NCBI RefSeq assembly: GCF_020080835.1
Contig: NC_058161.1
Span: 930,001-994,000 of the forward strand
Source: Cotesia glomerata
Lineage: Eukaryota > Arthropoda > Insecta > Hymenoptera > Braconidae
Length of the DNA: 64,000 bases
Direction: 5' to 3'
The position numbers were made by a program, and so were the translations under genes. Every line of letters begins with the position of its first letter. Positions within the stretch are counted from its first letter, which is position 1. The notes under the pieces were generated by a model that worked only from the letters and a program-made list of their open reading frames with translations, was not told the DNA's origin and made no database searches. This document shows, in pieces, positions 12,386 to 22,970 of this stretch.

Positions 12386-12770
12386 GGAAAACGGTTGACC
12401 CTAAAGGCTATCCCTGCAACTTCCCGCTACGTCCATATCTAAGTGCTCAACAATTCACTTATTTTTTAAGCTCTTCAAGCTCAAAAATATAATTTATGTG
12501 TAATTTTGAGATCTCCGAGCTCAAATAAAACGTTGTTTTATGCTTTTGAGCTCTTTGAGCTCAAAAAGCTAATGCAAGTTTTATAGAACACTATTTTTTG
12601 AATTTTCAATCCGCAATAACTTTTGAATGAATTGACCGATTTTCTCGCGGTTTACGGCATTCAACGCAGTTTTTTGAGTTCTTTAAAAAATTTTCAAGCG
12701 TAAACTAGTCAGACTAAACATTTTATTATTAGTAAATCTTAAAATATAGCCGTTCTGCAGTAATAGGTAC
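12386..12770 (-). repeat. Fragment of the 'ATCGGTT / GAGCTC' dispersed repeat
   Basis: TTAGGAAAACGGTTGACCCT..CTTCCCGCTAC at the left is the reverse of the right end of the copy at 20287-21252; inside are several TTTTGAGCTC motifs. Other copies are at 26.9-27.5 and 27.5-28.2 kb. Non-coding here. Confidence 0.65.
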
Positions 12771-12795
12771 GCAGTAACTGGATCGGTTGCAGTAA

Positions 12796-14076
12796 CCCGC
12801 ATGAAAAAACTATATATGGCTGAACATATATGGAAAGTTATATGGGGAATATGTGATCATATATAGCGGAAAAATTATATATATGAAATAATAAATGTTT
12901 TGTTAATATAATGAAGATATATTTGATTCAATATAAGTTCAAATATATTAGTGCCGTATATTACTTAGTATATGTTATAAAATATACTATTATTATATAA
13001 AAATTACTTATATAGGAAACTATATAATAGATAAATATATTTTTCGTAAAATATATGTTGAGATAGATTATTACTGTATACTTTCATTTATAAAATTTCA
13101 ATTATATGGCAATATATATTATTTTATTATAAAATACCATACATCCCGCATGGAGAAATATATATGTCAAAAATATATGTCGCATATATAATATATATGC
13201 CGCATATATTTACGCAAAAAAAAATATGTTAACATATATTTTTCACATAGATGCTGACATATATGTAGACATATATGTAAGCATACACTGAAAAAAAAAA
13301 TTCTAAGTTTGAGAATTTTTTTACTCAAATCAAGAAAGTTAAATTCTTCAAAATTATTTTCCTGATTCAAGTTAAATTATTTTCTGGGTATCTCTAGACA
13401 TATATATTGCATTTATATGCGCGCATATATGTGAACATATATGCGGACATATATTTAGCGCAAAAAACATATATGTGAAAATATATATTTGCATATATTT
13501 TTCCATGCGGGATAATACCAGATATTTATGATATGTCGAAATAGCTCAAAACGGAAAAATTAATAAAAAAAAAATAAAAAAATTAATAGTTTGTTGTATA
13601 TCTTAAGTTTCAAGAGCAATTTGATCAATCGAGTTTACGGTCGAAGCAAATCTGAATTTCAGTAAATTAGTAACACATCACGAAATATTTTCTTTTTTTT
13701 TATAACTTTTTTTCAGAGAATTATTTGGCCTCAGCATTCTATTGTAATTTTGGTACCAATGCCAATATTAAAATTATATTAAACATATAATTTAAAGTAT
13801 ATTTTAAATTATACTGAAAAATATATTTTTCTTATACTATTTATAATATAGTATTGATTATAATATGTACGATATATTTAATCATATATAGCTGAAAATA
13901 TAATTGAAATATATGTTATGAGTATAACATCAATACATAATACTACATATATCATTATTGTATATATGAAACGGCAAAATTTTGCATATGGGTCCTTATA
14001 TAATCACATATATTTTTATATATGTAAAATATAATTTTTTGTATATGATGAAGGATATATAGCTTTTTCATGCGGG
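12796..14076. mobile_element. Nested inverted-repeat element, TATATG-rich
   Basis: CCCGCATGAAAAAACTATAT at 12796 and ATATAGCTTTTTCATGCGGG at 14057-14076 are near-perfect inverses. The interior is a degenerate array of ATATATG/CATATAT motifs and is interrupted by a further element at 13145-13511. Confidence 0.75.
13145..13511. mobile_element. Innermost nested element
   Basis: CCCGCATGGAGAAATATATA (13145) and the inverse ending TTTTTCCATGCGGG (13511), flanked by AT on both sides. The ends are close to those of the surrounding 12796-14076 element, so it is a relative inserted into its own kind. It in turn contains a piece (13286-13390) of the CACTGA..TTGAATCAAG family. Confidence 0.65.
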
Positions 14077-14558
14077 AATGGACACGCAGTAATAGGAGCA
14101 AGCTACTTTAAGACCTGCAGTAATACATGCATTTAGACTTCTTTTTAAATGCTTATTATTTAACGAAAATATTTGTTTCTCTAATTGTTGATTTTATTTT
14201 GGGTTAATAATGAGTCAAATTTTTGTTTAAAAAAAAAAAAGTTATTATTATCTTGAGAAAATTTTATAAAAATGCTTTCGAATTGAGACTTACGAAAAAA
14301 ACTGCAGTAATACCCACACTTACCCTATAGCTTTTCAAGTTTTTTACAAATGAAAATTTTTTTTCATCAATTTGTAATAATTTTTTCAATGAAAACGAAA
14401 TTATTAAAATTTTTAGATGTCGGCTAACTTAATTTTCACACAAAACTGAACAATTCTGTTCTCAAAAAAAAAAAATCAGCAGTTTAGTTTCTGATTGATA
14501 ACTACTCTCCATTTCCAGGTGGAAATTAAACTTAGTAAGTTATCTGTAAAATCTAACT

Positions 14559-14849
14559 ATGGATTTCATTTCCTATGCAACCAATTGCATCCCGGTGGTC
14601 GGTCATGTCAAGGGACTTGTCCATTATGCAGCTGGAGACACTAGGGGCGGGAACCAAGCTATGTTCCAAGCCACCAGAACTACAGTAGTTGCAGGGGCTG
14701 GTACTGCTGGAGCTCTTGCTGGTCCAGTAGGAGCTGTATATTTTGGTACGGTTGCTCAGTTGGCCACAGACGGTCTTGGTAGTGCAATGATGGCTGAGCC
14801 TCAAGGAGTTGTCTGGGGTTGTTCGGAAATCTCGAGACAGGTTGGATAG
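14559..14849 (+). CDS. Unit A: 96-aa glycine/alanine-rich hydrophobic protein (family ORF2, shortened)
   Basis: Starts MDFISYATNCIPVVGHVKG and continues with LVHYAAGDTRGGNQAMFQAT and a Gly/Ala/Val stretch (VVAGAGTAGALAGPVGAVYF), matching residues 1-96 of the full ORF2 in unit D. It ends at a TAG; immediately after, another frame encodes a short Arg/Glu/Gln tail (DRREREQMKQQEQQ) running to TAA at about 14955, so a frameshift separates the module from the charged repeat. Compared with unit D about 400 bp and the whole C-terminal domain are deleted. Unit C has nearly the same deletion, so the two descend from one shortened copy. The frame is intact, so it may make a small membrane-seeking protein; it may equally be a decaying pseudogene. 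Function unknown. Confidence 0.5.
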   Translation: MDFISYATNCIPVVGHVKGLVHYAAGDTRGGNQAMFQATRTTVVAGAGTAGALAGPVGAVYFGTVAQLATDGLGSAMMAEPQGVVWGCSEISRQVG

Positions 14850-14994
14850 ACGTGAGAGAGAACAAATGAAACAACAGGAGCAGCAGGCTGGAGAACAACA
14901 GGAAAAACATGCCAGAGAAGAAACGGAAAAACAAGAACGACCTGCTGGAGAATAATAATATGTAGTAATGATAATAGAGTAATAATATGTAGTC

Positions 14995-15000
14995 AATAAA
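14995..15000 (+). terminator. Unit A polyadenylation signal
   Basis: AATAAA in ATGTAGTCAATAAAAATT, followed by ACAATATATACACCAGGGTT; this 3' block is conserved in units A-D, where AATAAA lies at the same place. Confidence 0.6.
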
Positions 15001-15383
15001 AATTATTTTTGACAATATATACACCAGGGTTCTAAAATATTTAATTGAAAAATTTTTCATTCTTTCTTTAAATTAAAATTTGTTAAATTATTAACTTTTT
15101 TCAAATGATTAGTTGATTTTAATTTTGATAATTTTTTTTTAAAGTCAGTCATTTTTTTTTTTAACAAAAATAATATTAATATGCAATCAATAGAATCATT
15201 TTTGAAAATAAATATATTTATTTATTTTGATAAGTCAAATTTATATAATTTTTTATGAATTTAATGTAATGGTTTATTAATTTATAAGCTATAAGCTATT
15301 TTTACATTAATCTTATGATTAATACATTTTTTACACAGTATAATAATTTAAAATTAATAATATTAATCAATATTCTCCTTTAC

Positions 15384-16491
15384 ATATCGCGTTACTAAAA
15401 CCATAAGGGCGTATAAAAAAATTTTTTTTTTGCTCCAATCAATGTAAAAATATTGAAAACATTAACATCTATGGAAAAAACGATAAAAAAAATTTTTTTT
15501 GTGATACGCCCTTATGGTTTTAAGAAAACATTTTTCTAAAACCATAAGGGCGTATCCTGTTTTTTCGGTTTATTTTCAATTATAGGTCGGAGTAAGAAAA
15601 AAAAATTGCAAAGGTGATAGAAATTATCACTCCACAACTTAATTTATATCAACAAATATTTATTTGAGTGAAAAAACGAATGAAAAATTAAGAAAAAATA
15701 AATTCATAACAACTTGAGAACAATCGGTATGTCTTCAAGTTAATAAAATTAGCCTCAAAGTTTTTCAAAATTGATTTTTTTTTACTTCAGATCTATTTAC
15801 AATTAACAAAAGAGTTTTGTAAGGCATTTAGAACTGTAATTTTAAAAAAGTCATTCAAAAAGAACTTTGTTCTTGAGAATTGTTATGATTCTTCAATACC
15901 AATATCTTGAAGCAAGTTTGATGATCTAAATCATTTTTGTACATCAGGCACTGTCCCACAAAATATCATCGGTATTATCAAAGTTTAATTTTCAGCCATG
16001 GTCATAATTTATAAATTTTCTTGTCATTATCTAGTTAAAAAAAAAATTAACACATCTTTTTTTTTTTCTTTTATAATCTTAGACATAGATGATCCTGACG
16101 ATGGAGATGGCATTGGAGTAATACTCTGATGAATTTATTTTTCCTTAATTTTTTATTAGTTTTCTCACTTAAATAAATATTTGTTGACATAAATCAAGTT
16201 GTGGAGTGATATTCTATTGCCTTTGCAATTTTTTTTCTTACTCTGACCCATAATTGATAATAAACCGAAAAAACAGGATACGCCCTTATGGTTTTAAAAA
16301 AATGTTTTCTTAAAACCATAAGGGCGTATCACAAAAAAAAATTTTTTTTCGTTTTTTCCATAGATGTTAATATTTTCAACATTTTTACATTGATTGGAGC
16401 AAAAAAAATTTTTAATACGCCCTTATGGTTCTGCAGAACCATAAGGGCGTATATTTTGAGATACGCCCTTATGGTTCTAGTAACGCGATAT
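15384..16491. mobile_element. Fold-back element with long (>300 bp) arms
   Basis: Left end ATATCGCGTTACTAAAACCATAAGG and right end the inverse with one change. Arms run to about 15705 and from about 16130, leaving roughly 420 bp between. Each arm contains repeated dyads ATACGCCCTTATGGTTTT. ORFs overlapping it are arm artefacts. Confidence 0.85.
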
Positions 16492-16584
16492 AACATCAAT
16501 TTCATTTTAAATATCTTAAATCGACTTTCATAAATCAACTCATTGTTTAAACTATTAAATAGGAGTGTGCGAATATTCGAATTT

Positions 16585-16745
16585 ACGAATTATTTGTGAC
16601 CGAATCGAATCGAATAATTCGATTCGAAATTCGAGTCGAATATTCGAATTATTCGAATAGTTCGAATTATTCAAATTATTCGAATAGTTCGAATTATTTG
16701 AATAGTTGGAATAATTCGAATACTTCGAATTTTTGCAAGTTATGT
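16585..16745. repeat. TTCGAA-rich simple repeat
   Basis: Irregular tandem array of GAATTATTCGAATAGTTCGA-type words; nearly every word is self-complementary around TTCGAA. Confidence 0.85.
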
Positions 16746-18360
16746 TGTACTGTCAATTTTGCAACCTACATTTTCCTTCTATATGTAAAAAAAATGGAAT
16801 AATTTTTTAAATCAAAAATTTAGTTTCATTTTCTTGCAACTTGCCAACTTGTATAGAAGTTGTTTTTTATTTATCAGAAGTTTTTGATAACTCAAGGTTA
16901 GAAAAAAATTGTTATATTATTATTAAGAAAGATTTAAAAAATTTAGGTCAATGAGAAATCACAAAAAAAACTGCAATAATCATTTCAATAATCCAAATTA
17001 TTTTATCCTTCTCTATATTCCAATGAAAAAAATTTCTCATAATTTTTCCAAATTTTTTTACGGACCTAATAAAAAGTTATGGTGTTTCGAAAAAAATATT
17101 ACTTTTATTTATCAATTTCTATACCTATTTCAAAATTTTACTCATTGGGATGTTATTTTTTTTAGTTTATTGTCTTTGAACAAAATCCTTGAGACTCTTT
17201 AAGGAACTAATCTTCAGAGAAGTAAATAAAAACAAAAATTCAAAGAGGTCATAATTAGACACATTTTTTTTTTTTGAAAAATTAAGATGAAAAATAGAAG
17301 AAAGTTGAAAACATTTTTTTGTAATTTTATTTGAAAACTTCATTTAAAGATTAAAAAAAAATGAGAAAAAAAAGTTTCCGTTTAGTCCATTTTTGACGAA
17401 GCTATCGATTATTCAAAAAAATATCTAACAAATGTTATTTTAAATGAGCTGAAATTAATTTTTAAGAGTATACTTTTTGTTTTTTTAGTTTTTAATAAAA
17501 CACAAAAAACTGTATCAATTGTTTCTACTCTTCTTCATTTTTTTTTAAGTTATTTTTTTCTAAAAATTTGAAATTTTTTGATAGTTAAAACTTTTAATTT
17601 ATAAAAACGCTGCTTTTAGCGATTACTCAAGAAAAAAAGTAATGCTAAAAGCAACAATTTTGAAAAGATGAGGTTCAAACACTCATATTTTTAGAAAAAA
17701 AAATTATAAGGAAAAAAATCAGAGTGAAATTATTAAGTTCCCAATTTTTTTTAATTTCCAATTCTCTCCGTGAGAAATTGAAAATATTATGATTTTTAAA
17801 ATTTCGTTACTTTGGTTGGATAAAAAAACTTACAAAAAGAAAATTATTTTTCAACTTCTAATCTCAAAATTCCTTTTTGAATAATTACGATGAAGTTAAT
17901 TGAAGAGTCTCAACAATAATTTTAAAATTTCAGTAGAGATTTAAAAGTATTGAAGATAAAGAAAACACTTTTTCACTTGGAAGTATTTCAATATTCTACA
18001 AAATAAGATTTCAACTTATAAATATTACTGTACAACTTATCGTTAAGTTAATATTATAAAATTATTAACTTAATTAATATGAACTCTGACTCAAACTCTA
18101 AATTTTTCCCACTAAAAATTTTCGTATCCGTGAACTTATTATATCATTTAAATAAAATTAGGAACGAGTTTATTTTTCTTTTTAAAAACAAAAACACACG
18201 TATTATAAAATATTTTTCGTCGGATTGATAACCAACCTAATGTTTCTAAAATTTTTGAAATGCTAGCCTACTTATTAACACCTAATAACAAATAATATGA
18301 AATAAAACAAACCAAAGAAGAAGAATATTATAATTGAAGATTACTATATAGCAATTTATT
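16746..18360. other. AT-rich spacer, nothing recognised
   Basis: No domain-bearing frame, splice context or terminal inverted repeat found. The open frame at 16951-17202 is compositional (Phe/Asn/Lys-rich) and unsupported. Confidence 0.4.
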
Positions 18361-18429
18361 GGGATAAAAGTTAGATAAAAATTCATTCGCTGATTAATTC
18401 TGCGAAACAATGACAAGTTATTTTTTTAA

Positions 18430-18720
18430 ACAATGGCAACATTGTAAGTTATCTGTTAAAAATGGAATACTACAACGCAGTAGTGCTAATATGTAGCAAA
18501 AAATGTTTATCTTTTAGTCACTAACATATTTCTAAGTTGTGATTCACTCTTTTTATCACCAGTGTGGTATTATCGTGATAAAGCATTCGCAACTCAGCAG
18601 TTGAGCCGTGAAGATTTAAATTAATATACATTAATATTTTGCATTCTTTAAGACAGTGTAAAGAAATTCACATCAAGGTGAATAATTCTGGTAAGTAAAA
18701 TTAAGAACAAGACTGAGCAA
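18430..18720 (+). promoter_or_regulatory. Unit B: conserved 5' module
   Basis: Same module as in unit A (TATCACCAGTGTGGTATTAT, CAACTCAGCAGTTGAGC, donor GGTAAGTAAAATTAAG). From TGAGCCGTGAAGATTTAAAT to the donor it is almost identical to unit C, so B and C are recent duplicates. Confidence 0.6.
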
Positions 18721-18734
18721 TTCTGTTCTCAAAA

Positions 18735-19120
18735 AAAAAAGCTCAGCAGTTGAGTTTCTGATCGATAACTACTCTCAATTTTCAGGTGGAAATTCAACTT
18801 TGGTTGATAATTTCCGAGAAGTAAATATTGAAGAAAGCTTCAAGATACTTGTCGATATTATTGGCAAAGTACTAGAATCCCATACCTGGTAGACGCAGTA
18901 AGTTATCTGTAAAATCTAACTATGGATTGCTTTTCCTGGGTTCGTGGAGATTTTAAGGCTGTGAAACAAATCACTACTAGACCAGTTGTAGCGGTTGGTG
19001 TCTCTCAAGCAGTTCTTGCTGAACAACGTACCAGACAAGAAAGAGAACAACAAGAACGACGTGCTAAAGAATAATAAATATGTAGTAAGGATGGTAGAGA
19101 AATAATATGTAGTCAATAAA
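18735..19120 (+). pseudogene. Unit B: fused remnants of ORF1 and ORF2
   Basis: After intron 1 sequence (..AAGAACAAGACTGAGCAATT) comes a piece of ORF1 (CTTTGGTTGATAATTTCCGA.. ATTGAAGAAAGCTTC..) up to CATACCTGGTAG, and then a 50-codon frame 18922-19074. That frame starts MDCFSWVRGDFKAVK and ends QERRAKE, an ORF2 start joined directly to the charged tail with the glycine-rich module lost. A GT donor-like GCAGTAAGTT lies between the two. AATAAA at 19115-19120. Probably non-functional; a 50-aa product cannot be excluded. Confidence 0.55.
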
Positions 19121-19399
19121 AATTAGTTTTGAGAATATATACACCAGTCACCAGGGTTACAAAATATTTCATTTGAAAATTTTTCATTCTTTCTTTAAAT
19201 AAAAATTAACTGAGTCTTATACCTCATATTTCCATCCTATATTAGAGTAGGTTGAATGTATGTTTATGATAATATGATACGTAAGGCTTAATTATTATCA
19301 TCACTTTGATAGTTAAATAAAAATTCATTCGCTGATCAATTTTGCAAAACAATGACAAGTTAGAGTAGTTTTTAATTTTATATACTATTTTATTGGTAT

Positions 19400-19690
19400 A
19401 GATAATGGCAACATTGTAAGTTATCTGCTGAAAATTGAATATTACTACATAGTAATGCTAATACGTAGCAAAAACTGTTTATCTTTTCGTCACCAACATA
19501 TTTCTTAGTTGTGATTCACTCTTTTTATCACCAGTGTGGTATTATCGTGATAAAGCATTCGCAACTCAGCAGTTGAGCCGTGAAGATTTAAATTAATATA
19601 CATTAATATTTTGCATTCTTTAAGACAGTGTAAAGAAATTCACATCAAGGTGAATAATTCTGGTAAGTAAAATTAAGAACAAGACTGAGC
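19400..19690 (+). promoter_or_regulatory. Unit C: conserved 5' module
   Basis: Same module as units A, B and D, with exon 1 ending at 19662 before GGTAAGTAAAATT. The sequence just upstream (19241-19290) is the uninterrupted version of the site occupied by the 10201-11194 element in unit A. Confidence 0.6.
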
Positions 19691-19803
19691 AATTCTGTTC
19701 TCAAAAAAAAAAGCTCAGCAGTTCAGTTTCTGGTTGATAACTACTCTCAATTTCGAGGTGGAAATTAAACTTTGGCTCAGTAAGTTATCTGTGAAATCCA
19801 ACT

Positions 19804-20082
19804 ATGGATTTCCTTTCCTGGGCAACCAATTCCGTCCCGGTGGACGGTCATGTCAAGGGAATTGTCCATTATGCAGTTGGAGACACTAAGGGCGGGAACC
19901 AAGCTATGTTCCAAGCCACCACAACTGCAGTAGTTGTCGGAGCTGGTGCTGCTGGATCTCTTGCTGGTCCGGCAGGAACTATCTATTTTGGTTCAGTTGC
20001 TCAGGTAATGTTCGACAGTCTTGGTACTATAGTTTTGGATGAGCCCCAAGGAATAAATTGGGCTTGTTCGAAAGTCGTGTAA
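19804..20082 (+). CDS. Unit C: 92-aa glycine/alanine-rich hydrophobic protein (family ORF2, shortened)
   Basis: Starts MDFLSWATNSVPVDGHVKG, then IVHYAVGDTKGGNQAMFQAT and VVVGAGAAGSLAGPAGTIYF, and stops after a GINWACSKVV end equivalent to the point where unit A stops. Downstream an out-of-frame charged tail (EREAQEQRAREEREQQK) ends near 20155; AATAAA at 20216-20221. The intact frame and shared architecture with unit A argue for a shortened paralog that duplicated after its deletion. No function known; status between gene and pseudogene is open. Confidence 0.5.
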   Translation: MDFLSWATNSVPVDGHVKGIVHYAVGDTKGGNQAMFQATTTAVVVGAGAAGSLAGPAGTIYFGSVAQVMFDSLGTIVLDEPQGINWACSKVV

Positions 20083-20286
20083 CAGAAGCCATAGACGTGA
20101 GAGAAAAGAAAGGGAAGCACAGGAACAACGTGCTAGAGAAGAAAGGGAACAACAAAAATGACGTGCTAGAGAATAATAATATGTAGTAGTGATGATAGAG
20201 AAATAAGATGTAATCAATAAACATTAGTTTTGACAATATATACACCAGGGTTACAAAATATTTTATTTAAAAATTTTTCATTCTTT

Positions 20287-21252
20287 TTAACTTCCCGCTA
20301 AGAAAATCGAAGATTTAAAAAAATCGGGAAGTTATTGTTTTCACCCCGTTTTGCAAAAATCGAGTTTTCATCAGATCTCGACGTTTGAAGGTCACATGAA
20401 GCTTCCCTGACTATCCCCGCGAGGTTGTCACTATGTGTGTGTGTGTGTGTGTGTAAGTATGTGAATCGCTTATAACTTTTGAACGACTAAACGAGAAATT
20501 TTGAAAAATCTTAAAAAAAATAAGAATAAAATCATTTTTGAAAGTGGTTTTTTTGGAATAACTTTTAAACGGCTCGATCGATCAACTCCAAAAACTAATC
20601 CGCTCTTAACCTTGAAAAACCACGTCGATCACCGCTAATCCGGTCAAAATCGGTTGATTCGTTCGAGAGATATCGTGAACGAAAGAAAACCGAAAAAAGG
20701 GTTTTTTTTCTGACATAACTTCGACATTTCTTATCAGATCGTTTTTGATGAGATGGAATAATTTTTAGAGCTTAAAAAACTGCACTGATCGCCGCCTAGA
20801 ACGTAAAAATCGGTTGATTGGTTCGAGAGATATTCTCGATGAAATATTTGGAAACAAGTGTTTTTTCAACATAACTCCGACATTTTTTGGAATAACTTTT
20901 TAACGGCTCTACCGATCAATTCCAAAAACTAATCAGCTTTTAACATAAAAAACGACGTCGATCGCCGCCAACCGCGTAAAAATCGGTTCATTCATTCAAA
21001 AGTTATTGCGGTTTAAAAATTTGAAAAATTGTGTTTTATCAAACTTCTATCAGACTTTAGTGCTTGAAGAGCTCAAAAGCATAAAAAAGTTATCTCATTA
21101 AGCTCAGAGAGCTCAAAATAACACATAAATGGTATCTTTGAGCTCGGAGAGCTCAAAAACATCATTAGTGCAATTTTAAGCACCTAGATATGAAATGAGC
21201 GGGAAGTTACACGGATGGCCTTCAGGGTCTATACCGTTTTTCTAATTTTTTT
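20287..21252 (+). repeat. Dispersed 'ATCGGTTGATTCGTTCGAGA' repeat, longest copy
   Basis: Bounded by CTTCCCGCTAAGAAAATCGA on the left and AGCGGGAAGTTACACGGATG..GGTCTATACCGTTTTTCTAA on the right. Internally it has three repeats of GATCAATTCCAAAAACTAAT / AAAATCGGTTGATTCGTTCG and a cluster of GAGCTC motifs. Contains a (GT)n run at 20433-20454. Other copies: 12.4, 26.9 and 27.5-28.2 kb. Confidence 0.7.
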
Positions 21253-21439
21253 AAATTAAAATTAACTGAATCCTAGCCCCTATAATGTTTCCTATATTAG
21301 ATAGTTAAATAAAAACTTATTCGCTGGTCAATTCTGCGAAATATTGCCAAGTTAGAGTAGTTTTAAATTAATAGCCTATTTTATTGGTATACATAATGGC
21401 AACATCGTAAGTTATCTGTTGAATATTAAATACTGCTCG

Positions 21440-21740
21440 TTTCTAGTGCCTGTGATACGGGTATGGGAGGAACTACCCAGTGATATAGTAAACTCTAGTA
21501 GTCTCGAAATATTTAAAAATAAAGTTTATGATTACTTGTTTGAGCTAGATTTTTAACTAAGCATATTATATATAGTTAAATATGATTTAATTTAAGTGGA
21601 GTTAGCGTTGAATCGATAATCTGTAACATTTAAGCAAACAAATTTTGAAACTTTTCTCTATTGTACTTACAATTACTGTTTTTTATACATCTATTCTTTT
21701 GTATATTTTTATGTTATTTGTAAATTTTCTATTAAATCTA
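21440..21740 (+). mobile_element. LINE 3' fragment inserted in the unit D promoter region
   Basis: Frame reads IRVWEELPSDIVNSSSLEIF then KNKVYDYLFELDF and stop, the C-terminal tail of a non-LTR reverse-transcriptase polyprotein (compare AVKIWNQLPADCTTL at 35.9 kb). Flanked by ATTAAATACTGCT on the left and ATTAAATCTACTGCT on the right, a likely target-site duplication. Units A-C lack the insert at this point. Confidence 0.7.
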
Positions 21741-21749
21741 CTGCTACGC

Positions 21750-21984
21750 AGTAGCGCCAATAGTCAGCAAAAATTATTTATACATGCAACGTTAGTTTAT
21801 CTTACACTCACTAACATATTTTTAAGTTGTGATTCATTCTTTTTATCACCAGTGTGGTATTATCTATCGTACTCAAGCATTCGCAACTCGGCAGCTGAGC
21901 AGTCGAGATTTAAAATAATATATTAATATTTTGCATATTCTTTAACGCAGTGTAACAGAGTTCACATTAAAGTGAATAATTCCG
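21750..21984 (+). promoter_or_regulatory. Unit D: conserved 5' module and non-coding exon 1
   Basis: Carries TTTTTATCACCAGTGTGGTA, CAACTCGGCAGCTGAGCAGT and the exon end ATTCCG before GTAAGTAAAATTC. The partner acceptor is TTTTTGCAG at 22452. No ATG in the presumed exon, so translation starts in exon 2. Confidence 0.55.
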
Positions 21985-22184
21985 GTAAGTAAAATTCAGA
22001 AAGACAAAAATTTTCATTTCTTCTATTTTATAATCTTTTTAAGATTATTTTAATATCAATTTATGATATTCATTTTTATTTCTTACCTATTTCGAGTCAG
22101 AACTATGTAAAACTTGAATTTTATTGTTATACTAAAAATGTGCGCAAATGCGCGGATAAATATAGAATTACATATATTTATCAT

Positions 22185-22315
22185 ATAAGGTAAAAGCCCC
22201 AATATATGATCACTCCATGTATTTGTATATCTATATTCACAAATATAGGTATACAAATACATGGAGTGATCATATACTGGTACATGATCATATATTGGGG
22301 CTTATTTTACCTTAT
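22185..22315. mobile_element. Small palindromic MITE in unit D intron 1
   Basis: ATAAGGTAAAAGCCCCAATA at the left is inverted at the right, enclosing ATGATCACTCCATGTATTTG and its inverse. A 60-bp shorter relative (AAAAGCCCCAATAGATGATC) is at 42815-42875. Confidence 0.8.
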
Positions 22316-22452
22316 AACTTAAAAAATATCAAATCATTACTGGCGTATAAAATTCTTGTTATCTAAATCTTAAAATTTTATATAATCCTTTAACTTTTTA
22401 TGAAAATAAACATTATAATTGATAAATTAGCTATCTGATAATCTTTTTGCAG

Positions 22453-22953
22453 ATGTTTTTGATAAGGAAGTTAGTAGATTGTCTACAAGAAGTGAAGGCT
22501 ATTGACTTCACTGATACTTCTAAAACTCAAGTGCGTTTGAACAAGAACAAAGCTGAGAACGCGCTAAATTTAATATACCAAATCGGTCTAAAAGAAGAAA
22601 CCTTCACCACTGAAGAAAAAGTAATTATCGGAAATTTATTAGCTGACACCATAGAATATTTGCAAGTCAACATCGAGAACACCGCCAACGTCTACCGAAC
22701 AAGACTGAGCAATTCTGTTCTCAGAAAAAGATCAGCTGTTCAGTTCTTGCTTGATAACTACTCCCAGTTCCCAGTTGGAAATTCAACTTTGGCTGATAAG
22801 TTCCGGGAAGTGAATATTGAAGAAAGCGTCGAGATACTCGACGATATTATTGACAATTGGCATGATATGACTGATTCTGACGAGGGCTCAAGTGACAGAG
22901 AAAGCGCCGGTGCAAACGAAGTACCAGAATCCCATACCTGGTGGTCGCTATAA
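22453..22953 (+). CDS. Unit D ORF1: 166-aa helical acidic protein, family of unknown function
   Basis: The ATG directly follows the intron-1 acceptor (TTTTTGCAG), so the start is the first codon of exon 2. Regions: residues 1-50 charged helix; KAENALNLIYQIG; EEKVIIGNLLADTIEYLQVN; KRSAVQFLLDNYSQFPVGNS; then an acidic tail (SDEGSSDRESAGANE) ending HTWWSL. No signal peptide or membrane segment. The same protein, with a longer N-terminus, is the first ORF of unit E, so it is conserved. It ends 17 bases before the ATG of ORF2 and there is no obvious intron between them: the two look like consecutive cistrons of one mRNA. I tested a GAA|GTACCA donor with the CCAATATAG acceptor inside ORF2; the phase does not fit. 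I do not recognise the family. Confidence 0.8.
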   Translation: MFLIRKLVDCLQEVKAIDFTDTSKTQVRLNKNKAENALNLIYQIGLKEETFTTEEKVIIGNLLADTIEYLQVNIENTANVYRTRLSNSVLRKRSAVQFLLDNYSQFPVGNSTLADKFREVNIEESVEILDDIIDNWHDMTDSDEGSSDRESAGANEVPESHTWWSL

Positions 22954-22970
22954 GGTATCAAAATCTAAAT

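Larger units (their letters stand above)
12213..14327. mobile_element. 2.1-kb inverted-repeat element, outer shell of a nested stack in unit A
   Basis: Ends TAGGGTAAGTGTGGGTATTA (12213) and TAATACCCACACTTACCCTA (14308-14327) are exact 20-bp inverses and the next bases CTGCAG also match; TA flanks. Inserted in what corresponds to intron 1 of unit A. It has been invaded by further elements (12386-12770, 12796-14076, 13145-13511). No transposase frame seen. Confidence 0.85.
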
